17,607 nt of DNA from Bimuria novae-zelandiae CBS 107.79 (taxonomy: Eukaryota > Ascomycota > Dothideomycetes > Pleosporales > Didymosphaeriaceae). The stretch covers positions 710,319 through 727,925 of the forward strand of contig ML976688.1 of assembly GCA_010015655.1 (NCBI GenBank). The letters run 5' to 3'. A program made the position numbers and the translations under genes. Position 1 is the first letter of the stretch; each line of letters begins with the position of its first letter. The notes under the pieces were generated by a model, which had not been told where the DNA came from, searched no databases, and worked only from the letters and a program-made list of their open reading frames with translations. This document shows, piece after piece, positions 1-8,560 of this stretch.

Positions 1-555
1 CGATCCTTGGACGTCAGGTGCTGGAGCCTCTGGTAGGTCATCGCTACTGTCGAAACGGCAGAGTATCGCTTGTCTAAGCGTCTCAGCTTTCTCCTGCGGG
101 TCCGTAATATAGCGCCCCTCGTAGGCCAGCGGCGGGTCTGGTCTTGTTAGCTCAAGCTTGTGCCAGCCTATAATTCGAAAGAGGTCAGAGTCCTCCTTTG
201 CGCTATCAATAGTATGTTGCCAGTATTATCTCTTAGCCTTTCTTACTATGGTCAGGAAGCTGCGAGTCTCTGGGGTCTGGGTGCCTATGTGGCCCCGTCT
301 AGACTCAAGGTGCAGGCGCCTGGCGTCAGCGCACTCGTCTGTCCACCAAGGTGCCGCCTTCCTGCCGTCCCTCTTTCACGCAGGCCTATAGACATGACGA
401 CCAGCATTAAGCAACAGATTCATAGATTCGCTGCATATTACCTAGTCGTTATCACCGCTTGCTCTTGCAAAATGACTTAGGTCAGTCAAGCGATGCGGAG
501 TCGCTTTTTGGCGCTCTGGCCTCCACTCTTCATCCATAAAGCTAATGGCGACGCT
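1..555 (-). pseudogene. LINE (Tad/I-like non-LTR retrotransposon) ORF2 fragment
   Basis: Read on the minus strand in one frame from about 550 to the window edge, this gives a protein typical of the stretch between the endonuclease and the reverse transcriptase of fungal LINE ORF2. It holds FMDEEWRPERQK, LTDLSHFA, then the hallmark PWWTDEC (codons at 331-348), KAKR and QYW-like spacing, LFRIIGWHK, and a proline-rich end just before RT would begin. The RT lies outside the window, to the left. Three in-frame stops (TAG at 442-444, TGA at 376-378, TAA at 226-228) match single C-to-T or G-to-A changes from W, R and Q codons, so it is inactive but only lightly mutated. ORF2 would nick target DNA and copy its RNA there. 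The right boundary is uncertain because I could not recognise the endonuclease upstream. Small plus-strand ORFs here are shadows. The family call rests on remembered motif patterns. Confidence 0.72.
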
Positions 556-1060
556 CATCATCCTTGAAACCCGCGTGCATATCATCAGTGTCTTTTATAG
601 AGTTGGGGCCTTCGAGAATGAGGAACACTATTCAGTGGAAATGAAGGACTACACCTGCCCGCTAGATAGAGACTTTAACTCATGGACAATAACTAATCAT
701 ACTCGTACGAGTCATGATAAATATCTGTGGTATTAGGGCAAGAACCTCACGTCACGGAATCTAGACTGTGAAGAATAATACTGCTCTCTGATATCGCAGT
801 TCTCATACGGCAAGAGTTCACGCACACTCTCTCGGTTCAGCTCAATCCCCAACAGCATTCTTTTAGATAGAAATAATTCACACATCTTATGCTAGCTAGT
901 ACGCGAGAAACAAGAAGAAGTCTCAAAAGATATCCCTAATAACTAGGCGGAGAGCGAGTAGAATCATTCATGTCTTACTCCCGTGGATGCGCACTGTTGA
1001 CACAGCACTCTTTCCAAAAATAATTTACTCACATACCATGCGTGCGGGGTCAATGCACGC
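556..1060. other. Unassigned, near-normal base composition
   Basis: No gene is recognised. A 63-codon plus-strand frame (545-736) has no familiar motif and no clear promoter context. Minus-strand reading of 556-730 may be the decayed endonuclease of the neighbouring LINE, but I found no endonuclease motif to support that. Base composition is much less AT-rich than the DNA from 1060 onward, so the edge near 1060 looks like a sharp composition boundary. Confidence 0.5.
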
Positions 1061-1566
1061 CAAGCCTTAATACGCGCTTAATACTAAAATAGCTTAATTA
1101 AACTTAAGGCTATAGAGCTCTATATAAGAGCTATTTTTATAAGACTTTTTAGTAAAAAGGTCTATAAGGCTTAATAATTAACTTTAGCTATAAAGATCTG
1201 CTTAAAGTTTTAATAATTTAGCCCCTATGCGACTAATGCTCCTAGGGCTATAATATAATACTTAAGGCCTTATTAGTATCTATAACCTTAATAGTAGGCC
1301 TTTTTTTAAGTAGCCTTTATAGTTAGCCTGAAGATATCTTCTTATACTTTGTAATAAGTTTTAAATAATTCTAAAGTTATTACTAAGCCCTATAAGTTTA
1401 CTATTTTTATACTTACTTAGTAGCCTAATTAGCTTTTTTTTTTACTTAAGCTACTTAAGCCTTAGCTTTTATAATACGTCTTTTTTATAGTAGCCTTAAC
1501 TTAAACTACTTACTAGCCTTACGGACCTTAGCTACCTTGCTTTTCTAGAGCTATAACTACTCTTTA
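1061..1566. other. AT-rich RIP-degraded tract, unassigned
   Basis: This tract is dominated by TA-rich words with stops in every frame and hardly any CA or TG, the pattern RIP leaves. One minus-strand frame (about 1200-1560) reads as a lysine- and glutamine-rich, coiled-coil-like stretch if TAA/TAG are taken as former glutamines. That could be the tail of an old transposon protein, but I cannot name it. Confidence 0.45.
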
Positions 1567-1798
1567 TGTTATGGGGCGCTCTCGCTTGGTCTGGTCTAGG
1601 TTAGGGCGGTAAGGTAATAAGGTGTCTTATAAATTATTTAAAAGTATAAGTTAATGCGACACTTAGCGCATAGCTAAATAATTTAATTTTATAATAAATA
1701 AAATAACTATTAATTTATATAAGAGAACGTACTTGCATAGAAGATATATAAGTTAACTATAAGGAGCGTATAATAGGAAACCGTCCTATATATATACA
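1567..1798 (-). repeat. LTR-like direct repeat, copy A (232 bp)
   Basis: It starts TGTTATGGGGCGCTC and ends TATATATACA, so it has the TG..CA ends of an LTR. It matches 9872-10103 in the same orientation at the same length. They share TTAATGCGACACTTAGCGC exactly, and many of the differences are transitions such as GGTCTGGTC against ATTCTAATC. The similarity stops near 1567 and 1798. Copy A looks less mutated at its left end than copy B. No 5-bp duplication flanks it (CTTTA left, TTGCT right) and no polypurine tract adjoins it, so it may be a solo or orphaned LTR. The minus orientation is assumed from copy B. Confidence 0.6.
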
Positions 1799-1801
1799 TT
1801 G

Positions 1802-1893
1802 CTTGCTTAGTTACTTAGCACTACTAATTAACTAAGTAGTTACGTATCTTGCTTAGTTACTTAGTACTACTAATCTACTAAGTAGTTACATAA
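1802..1893. repeat. 46-bp tandem repeat, two copies
   Basis: The first unit starts at 1802 and the second at 1848. Both read CTTGCTTAGTTACTTAG, then CACTACTAATTAACTAAG or the close TACTACTAATCTACTAAG, then TAGTTAC. Each unit holds a loose inverted repeat (TAGTTACTTAG against CTAAGTAGTTA). The array abuts the right end of the LTR-like repeat. No function is implied. Confidence 0.7.
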
Positions 1894-2051
1894 TCTTAAG
1901 GCTAGCTTTTTAGTATACTTATTAACCTGTTCCTTAGCTACCTATCTTTATAAGCGCCTATCCCTTATTATTTTACTTTTAGTTTATACTACTATCCTCC
2001 CTTTTTAATTTTTATCCGCGAAGAACTATATCTGCTAACTAAATAATTAGT

Positions 2052-2056
2052 ACTTA
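2052..2056. repeat. Target-site duplication ACTTA, left copy
   Basis: The five bases ACTTA directly precede the TGT start of the left LTR. The same five bases follow the ACA end of the right LTR at 3984-3988. A 5-bp duplication is the usual footprint of an LTR-element integrase. Confidence 0.8.
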
Positions 2057-2230
2057 TGTGGCGCACAGTCACAACGATCAGGGAGCTCGAAAACAAAGTC
2101 TATTAAGGAGAGGAAGCTCTACAATAACTAGCTATTTATAAGTTTAAGGGATCGCATGCTTAGCTACTTAGCTACTTAGCTTAACCTTAGCTAGCGTAAA
2201 AAGCTCTAGTAAAGTGCCTTTTATAATACA
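2057..2230. repeat. LTR of the small element, left copy
   Basis: It begins TGTGGCGCACAGTCACAACG and ends TATAATACA. The middle block AACAAAGTCTATTAAGGAG and the following GGAAGCTCTAC are kept in both LTRs. Where the two copies differ, the left LTR keeps the unmutated form at the start (TGTGG against TATAG) and the right LTR keeps it at the end (GGCTGCTTGG against AGCTACTTAG), so each end was hit separately. Confidence 0.85.
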
Positions 2231-2390
2231 CCCCCTAGCTTATAAAGCGTAGCATAATAAGCTAAATAATAACTTAAAGTATAAAAGGTAGCGAACTTGC
2301 GCGTAAAGCTTAAAAAGCGTCTAGCTTAGATCCCTAGCTCGCTAGGTAATTAGTCTAAGTAGCTAGTTTACATATAGTTCTAGAAGAAAG

Positions 2391-2604
2391 GTAAAGAAGA
2401 AAAAGGGAGTAGCGTATTTCTACTATAGAGCTTTAATAAACGTTTAAAAGTAATTATTTACTTGCAACGTGACCCGCGCGAGTACTTATATAGAAAAGTA
2501 AAGAAATAAAAGGAGTAGCGTACTTCTACTATAGAGCTTTAACAAACGTTTAAGGGTAACTATTTACTTATAACGTAACCCGTGCGAGTACTTGCGTATA
2601 TAAA
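2391..2604. repeat. 107-bp tandem repeat inside the small LTR element
   Basis: Two units start at 2391 and 2498. Both contain GGAGTAGCGTA, TTCTACTATAGAGCTTTAA, AAACGTTTAA and GCGAGTACTT in the same order and spacing, with differences mostly C/T or A/G. It lies about 160 bp inside the left LTR. Such short subrepeats are common in non-coding leader regions of LTR elements, but no role can be read from sequence. Confidence 0.75.
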
Positions 2605-3811
2605 TATAAAAAATAAGTAGCTATAGGATTATAGCGCCTAGCTAGTAAAGGCTTACTTACCTATAGGCTTACTATAATCTATACTTTAATATTCCCTAAA
2701 GAGACTAGAGGAGGGTCTACTATCTACCCTTTATATTTAAGCTTAGTTAATAACACCTTTTACTAATCCTTTTAAATTTAGCTTTTAATTTCACTAATCT
2801 CCTTGCTTATAGGCTTATTATAGAGCTTATAAGGAGCTTCTCCCTAGAGCGCGTACTAAAGGCAGTTACACTTTATAGGCTTTTATTAATACTAGCTATT
2901 TACTCTATATAGGCACTTATAGCTTATATTAGGAGTGTGCCCTCTAAGCGTAGCGTACATGTCTGCGTGCTTAGTTATTTAGTCAAGCTACGCGAGCTAG
3001 CGAGCGTATCCTTTTAGAGATAAAGTTACTACTACGCCTAGTCACGATAGGTTATTAAGCTCTCTCTAAGCCTACTTATAATTATATTATAGTGCTAAGC
3101 GTAGGAAATCCTTTATTAGTAGCGTACCCTTTATTTTTAAAAGATTTAGAAGTATAGCGTTAGCGTGTGCGCGGTTCCATTTGGATAGCCATTTAGTTAT
3201 GTCTGTTATTCTGCTGCTCTGTGGGCGTAGGGTGACCTCTCTATATATATATCGTACCTGCTCCTTCCAATCATCATCGCTTAGATAGAGATTATTCTTA
3301 AGTTCTCTAATTAGCGCTTATAGTATCTACTACTTACTTAACTATAGTATTATAAGCTTTAGCCTTTATAGATTAACCATAGCGTGGACCTAGTTCTAAA
3401 GTGCCTAAAGCTTTATTATTAGCTAACTATAAATAGTAGACTTTAGCTTATAGCGCTTAAGCTATTATGCACGGGGCTCGCCCCTAGTATTTATATTTAG
3501 TAGCTCTAGAGCCTAGTCGTGTATATTTATCTACTTAAGAGCCTTAAAGTTAATATAATTTTATATCCCTTAAGCCTTCGCGTCGTACTTAAGCTACGCG
3601 TACTAAGATAAGAATAAGTTATAATCTATAAGTTAGTTACTTACTAAGAGCTTTATAGTGGTCGTCGCATAGTCTAGCTCTATTATAAGTTATAAGCGTC
3701 AAGACGTAAGCGTAAAAATAATAAAAAGAAAAAAATAGTTTACTACTATAATTATTAGCTAGTGTAGAGCAAGTATATTATAAAGTATTATAAAGGTACT
3801 AGGCTTATAAC
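2605..3811. other. Internal region of the small LTR element, non-coding
   Basis: Long AT-rich sequence with stops in all frames and no recognised domain. Bases 3165-3290 stand out as a less mutated island (separate entry). I saw nothing else that could be an RNA gene or open frame. Confidence 0.5.
3165..3290 (+). promoter_or_regulatory. Lightly mutated island with TATA-like promoter look
   Basis: Inside RIP-degraded DNA this stretch keeps ordinary composition, with words such as GTTATTCTGCTGCTCTGTGG. A TATA-like run (CTCTATATATATAT, about 3238-3251) is followed by CTCCTTCCAATCATCATCGC, which resembles the short A/C-rich leaders of fungal promoters and LTRs. It may be a fragment of another LTR or the promoter of this element. 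There is no coding frame behind it. Confidence 0.3.
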
Positions 3812-3983
3812 TATAGCGCACAGTTATAATAATCAGGGAGCTTAAAAACAAAGTCTATTAAGGAGAGGAAGCTCTACGATAACTAGCTATTTATAAGTTT
3901 AGGGGATCGCGTGCTTGGCTGCTTGGCTACTCGGCTCAACCCTAGCTAGCGCAGAAAGCTCTAGTAAGGTGCCTTTTGCAACA
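3812..3983. repeat. LTR of the small element, right copy
   Basis: It begins TATAGCGCACAGTTATAATA, the RIP-changed form of the left copy's TGTGGCGCACAGTCACAACG, and ends TTTTGCAACA. It is followed at once by ACTTA. The changes at its start are TG to TA and CA to TA. Confidence 0.85.
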
Positions 3984-3988
3984 ACTTA
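3984..3988. repeat. Target-site duplication ACTTA, right copy
   Basis: It matches 2052-2056 exactly and directly follows the ACA end of the right LTR. Confidence 0.8.
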
Positions 3989-4431
3989 TTATTATTATAA
4001 ACTTATATTTACTATTAAGGTGTATAAAAGCGTTATAGTATTAAAATATTTTAACTACTAGACCTACTTGCAGGTTTATAAGGTATTAGTTTATTTAAGG
4101 AAATATAGTAAGGGCCTAAAAAAAGGTGCGAAGTGTAACGTAGCTATTACTTATAATAAATTTTCTTATTTAGTTACTAAAAAGTAAAAGTTAAATACGC
4201 AAATTCTAAAGGCGTAAAAAAAAGTAAAATATAGTATTTAAAGCTATACGCGTAGTACGCGCGAAAAAAAATGCGCTTATTTAAATAATTAGTATTAAAT
4301 ATAAAGCGTGCTAAAAAAGTAATTATTATTAAAAGCGCTACTTTAAAGAAATTAGAGGGGGACCCGCCTTAGCCTTCCTGGCCAAACAGCCTAGCTAAGT
4401 TTACCCCGACTATCTGGTCAGCCATGGAGGA
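3989..4431. other. RIP-degraded tract with a lightly mutated right end, unassigned
   Basis: From 3989 to about 4345 the DNA is AT-rich with scattered stops. From 4345 to 4431 composition is normal. On the minus strand an ATG at 4425 opens MADQIVGVNLARLF before a TAA. After that stop, roughly 60 further codons without a stop run leftward through hydrophobic residues. I cannot match this to a family, and it sits just beyond the probable LTR end of the Gypsy element, so it is more likely flank than a gene. Confidence 0.35.
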
Positions 4432-4655
4432 TGTCAGATTTGATAGTGTTCTGTCACTTTGAGATAATGCAATGATGAGAATTGATGGTTGTGATGATTT
4501 ATTGATGATGTTCGTGTTCTATCTGTGTCTGGAATGCAGATGTGTGCGAGGCTCCAAATAAGTGCCGCTGCAGCGCTAGCCCTATTTAGAATAGTACAAA
4601 AGAGAGAGTGCTCCAGCCTCATATCCACAACAGATAGAGGCCATATAATCGGACA
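4432..4655 (-). repeat. Probable 3' LTR of Gypsy-1 (224 bp)
   Basis: On the minus strand it starts TGTCCGATTATATGG and ends CAAATCTGACA, giving matched TGTC and GACA ends, directly after pol and a purine tract. It is far less mutated than the body. Inside are a TATA-like stretch (TTCTAAATAGG) and an A/C-rich leader (CATCATCAATAAATCATCAC), as expected of an LTR promoter. No partner LTR is found at the other end and no target duplication is seen (GAGGA left), so the call depends on position and ends only. The 64-codon ORF inside it is not a gene. Confidence 0.5.
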
Positions 4656-4670
4656 GAGGAGCTCCCCCCT
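4656..4670 (-). promoter_or_regulatory. Polypurine tract of Gypsy-1
   Basis: On the minus strand the sequence AGGGGGGAGC lies between the last pol codons (TAG at 4676-4678) and the TGTCC start of the probable 3' LTR, with five bases (TCCTC) between. Such a tract primes plus-strand DNA synthesis in LTR elements. Confidence 0.5.
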
Positions 4671-4675
4671 GACTT

Positions 4676-7600
4676 CTAGGATAACCCGCCGTCTCTAGCA
4701 TCCTAGGCCCTCCTAGGGCGCGGGGTGTCCGGGTGTTCTTTATAGAACCTGTCTAGGGCAGCTTTACAGTTAGTAAGGTTTCTTACTAGTTCTTATATAT
4801 TATAGCGCTCTAGCTATCCTTTCTATTTTACTAGGTACTTATACTAACGTCTAAATTTTTATAAATCCCTAATCGCCTTAACCTTATATTCTTTATCCTT
4901 AAATTTTAAATATAGTTTTAATTTAGCGTTTAGTAGTACTAGTTCTAATAATAATTTATAAAAGACTAGGTGTATACGTGTATTTATAAGTAATTATAGT
5001 TTAAAATTAACTAGCTCTCTAATTTCTTAAATTTTAAATAGTCCTTTTTAAAGGTTATCTAATTTCTTACTTAGCCTTTTTATATTAAATTTTTTTTATA
5101 AGGGAAGGACTCTATCTTCCTTCTTAAAAATTAGTCCGTTAATTTTTTTTATTTGCTTATTTTACTATTTACTTATTATATTATATAATATTTTTATATA
5201 GTGTTTTATGCAGATCTCGCATAAGTTTAGCTTTATTAGCTACGTTTTTCGCAACGCTTTAGATGTCTAATAGATCCTAGTAAGTCGCTGGTTCACATCC
5301 GTGGTTGGCGTAATATGGCGAGTACCCTGTAGTCGCCAATCTTGTGCTGTTGTATGCTAGCTAGGCTATTAGTAATAACTTAACCTAATTATCTTTAAGC
5401 TTATTTATATATATCTAGAAATACTATTCTAACGTTTAGTTTATTCGCTTAGTTTAGCTATTTATTTTAGGATAGAAGCTCGTCGTGAGCTTATACTTAA
5501 TCCTTAACTTAGCTATAAACGTAGTCTAATATAATAATGTAAATATCTTAGTCTTATTTATAATAAACTTATCTAGTTATCTAATCTGTTATATTACCTC
5601 TTTTTCTACTATATAAACTAATTCTTCTACTAATATAGCTTTTTTAATTAGCATAAACCTTAATTCCTTAGTAAGTTAATAGATTATAACTAAAATTAAA
5701 TTATAGGGGTTTTTATTTCCTAGTGCTAATAATGCTAGTAACTTTATAATAAAGTCTATAGTTACACTAGGCTATAGTCTTAGGGGCGATTATAGTAGCT
5801 ATAAGAGGCTATAAGGCTTATATTTCTTAGGCTTATTTTTATAATAGGCTAAATAGTTGCTTAAAACCTTCTATACTACTTAGCGTAACCTAAGGATAGC
5901 ATATGTGAGGGGCTGGGTACTTGGGCGTAGCCCATTACAGCATATTTATTTACAATCTAATATATTATTTTAGTAATCCTTAGATATTCCTAGTCCTTAT
6001 TTTTATATAACTTTTTAATTAGCAGCGGGGCGACTTACTTACTAATTTAAATATAGTTTTAATAGTCTTATATTATTAATCTTATAGCTTTATAAAAGTT
6101 ATATACTTAGCGGTCCTCTTTTGCGAGCCTCCCGTAGTCCTGTATCCTATCTATAGCTAGTCTATAATAGGTAAAGTCTACGCGTCGCACTTTTAGTGCT
6201 AGCGCAAGCTATATCTTATTATAGTAAAGTGTTTTATCCTTTGCATAGGTTAAGATTATAATATAGTTATCTCTATTATCTTTTCCTACTAGGTCTAATT
6301 ATTTACTTAACGCGTTTGCCGCGGCATTTACGTTTCTTAGTAAGTATATAATATAAAAATTAAATTCTACTATTTATTTAGACTACCTAGCCTATTATTA
6401 ATTAAGCTTTTTAGTCGTTGTGAAGTGCGTAAAATTAAGGTAATTAAAAAATACTTTTATTTAGTACTTAGCTCCTTTAAGCTACGCTTTTTATTACTTG
6501 AAATAGTTAATAATTACTAGTAGTTCTTTATTATAGATATTATAATTAAGCTCTACTCCTAAGAGCTTTTTTACATAATAAAAGACTAGTCTCTATTTCT
6601 TATTATTGCATTCTTATAGTAATATAGCTCCCAGCGCATAGTCTAATACGTCCGTATAGATGCGATGTTGCCACTCTAGGTTATTCATCTATAGTAGGGG
6701 TGCCGTCAGGAATAGGCGCTTTAATTATTTAAAAGTCTTCTCCTCTACTTTCTATAAAGGTCGCTATTTTCCTTTCTTTGTAAGTTCCGTCAGCGGAGCG
6801 GTGACCTTAGAGTAGTTTTAACACCTTCCCGGGATATTACAAATCCTAGATATTCCGTCTTAGTGACGTGGAATTTATATTTCTTAGGGTGTAGGAGCAA
6901 TCTATACTCTTATAGCTTTTATAACACTTTACGGACATGTTCCTTATATTCTTCTAGGGTTCTGCTTTAGTACACTAGTATATTATTAAGGTATGCTGTA
7001 CAGAATACGTCTAAGTATTTATATAATACTTAATTTATTAGTTCTTAGAAAGTTATAGGTGTATTTATTAGTCCTATTAGTATAATTATATACTTAAAAA
7101 GGCTATATTGCGTGTAAAAAGCTATTTTTTTCTTATAACCCTTCGCAATTTAAATCCTATAGAATTTATTTTAGATATTAAATTTTATAAACTACCTAGC
7201 TCCTTAGAGTCGATCTATAAGCTCTGTTATTAAGGGTAATAAGTAACAGTTTTTAAATAAGTCTATAAATTCCTTATATTTTTCTAATAGACTTAGGTCG
7301 CCTAGGACTATCTTAGCCTCCTAGACCTATACATAGTATACCTGTCCTAGGTATTATTTTAAGAGTCTATTTATCTTATAAACTAATATTTTTTATATTT
7401 TAAATAGTTAGTTTCCCTTCCTTTCTTAAGGTTCCTAGGGGGTATCCCTTCCGTCAGGGCTCGCCTAAGCTATTACTAGTAGATTCTAGGGAAGGATTAT
7501 TCGTTTAATCTAGTCTATCTATAGATTATACTATTTTAGCTATTTATATTTAATAATAGCTTTAATATCTCCTATCTCTGCGATAGTAAAAACATGTTAG

Positions 7601-8560
7601 CTTTTTAGGCCTTTAATATTAACTTGTACTAGTGCCATTTTAAGGTGTAGCTAACTATTACCGTATTCTTATAATTAGGTTCTATTTATAAATCCTATTT
7701 ACAGCGGTATTCTTTTATTATAATATAGTATATTATATTTCTTAATTACTTGTAAGGCAATTAGACACGCGTCTACCCCTAAGTTAATAAGTGCTATAAT
7801 ACAATGCCTATATACTATAATATTCTTAATTAAGCGCTTCTTAACTTAGTAAGTATTTACTTAATAAGCTATAATAATCGCACTATTACTAGTGTAGCTT
7901 ATTACTTAGTAATAATTTAGTTTTTTAAGTTCTTAAACTTACTTTAGACCTTCTATAAGGCCTTTGCCTCTTAGATTTAATTCTTAAGTTAGGCTAGCCT
8001 TAAGGTCTCCTTAATTTTATACTATTTATATTATTATTAATATAGTATATAGGTTTCTCTAATCCTATTAGACTTATATACTCTTAGTATCCTATGTTAT
8101 AGGTAATTTAGAGTAAGGCATTTATTCTAGGCTAATATATTATGTCTTAAATAACTATCTAAGGAAGCTATCTCATTCTATAGGCTTAAATGCGCAAAGC
8201 ACTGTAGGTTATATTAGTCTTATCTTATTAATATATAATTTATATCCCTTCCTAGCTACGTACTCCCTATCGTTGTATTAGTATTATAAGGGTCTAGGCC
8301 TTAAGAGAACTAGCCTGTCTTAAATTTCTACTACCTATATAGCTTATAAGTAATATTAAAATATTAGTACTAACTATTCTACTTATAGTGCTTAGCCTAA
8401 TAGACTAAAAAATACTTATAGTAGTTATTAGACACGTTATACTAGCTTTTTTTTTAATTAGCTATAGTCTAATCTTCTAGGATAAAGGAGGTCTTAACTT
8501 AAGCTTTAAAGTGCTATTAGCATCCCTTTCGCGTGCATTACTACTACGTGGCGTGTTTAT
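4676..8560 (-). pseudogene. Gypsy-1 pol remnant: protease, RT, RNase H, integrase, chromodomain
   Basis: Minus-strand reading gives, in order: protease with ALINLGVDAC (7765-7794), where the active Asp is Asn; reverse transcriptase with PLITELIDRL, a remnant of the FGLTNAP-type block, and FCTAYLNNILVY (Asn-Asn codons at 6982-6987 in place of the catalytic Asp pair), then HPKKYKFHVTKTEYLGF and REGVK; RNase H with YTDVLDYALGA (about 6626-6658) and a degraded second half near 6540; integrase with VTIDF (first Asp kept, near 5754), the second Asp changed to Asn (5556-5558) and the third acidic residue to Lys (5448-5450), then AYNSTRLATTGYSPYYANHG; and a chromodomain at about 4730-4890 (EYKVKAIRD, YKYLVK, NLTNCKAALDRFYKEHPDTP). 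Two blocks of RT are missing, near 7250 and near 6817. From 7900 to 8560 lies a poorly conserved linker. Stops are numerous. The enzyme would have copied element RNA and inserted the DNA; the chromodomain would steer insertion to certain chromatin. Confidence 0.85.

Larger units (their letters stand above)
2057..3983. mobile_element. Small complete LTR retrotransposon, non-autonomous (TRIM/LARD-like)
   Basis: The whole element is 1927 bp: LTRs of 174 and 172 bp around about 1.58 kb of internal DNA, flanked by perfect 5-bp duplications (ACTTA). I found no gag, protease, reverse transcriptase or integrase motif inside in any frame, even allowing for RIP stops. It therefore probably depended on proteins of another element. 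Aligned by eye, the two LTRs differ by about 23 transitions and one 2-base gap with no transversions, which points to RIP rather than age as the cause of divergence. Transcription sense is unclear. On the minus strand an AGGGGG run lies right before an LTR (plus-strand 2231-2236) and could be the polypurine tract. No tRNA-type primer site starting TGG is seen next to either LTR. The size lies between a typical TRIM and a LARD. Confidence 0.82.

Noticed and set aside
545..736. 63-codon plus-strand ORF
   Set aside because: No known motif, no family match, and it overlaps the edge of the LINE remnant.
4434..4628. 64-codon minus-strand ORF
   Set aside because: It lies wholly inside the probable 3' LTR, whose ends and position after the polypurine tract explain it better.
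5290..5300. GGTTCACATCC looks like a tRNA B-box
   Set aside because: The stretch translates on the minus strand as kept integrase sequence (TTGYSPYYANHGCEP), and no cloverleaf arms or A-box are seen at the right distance.
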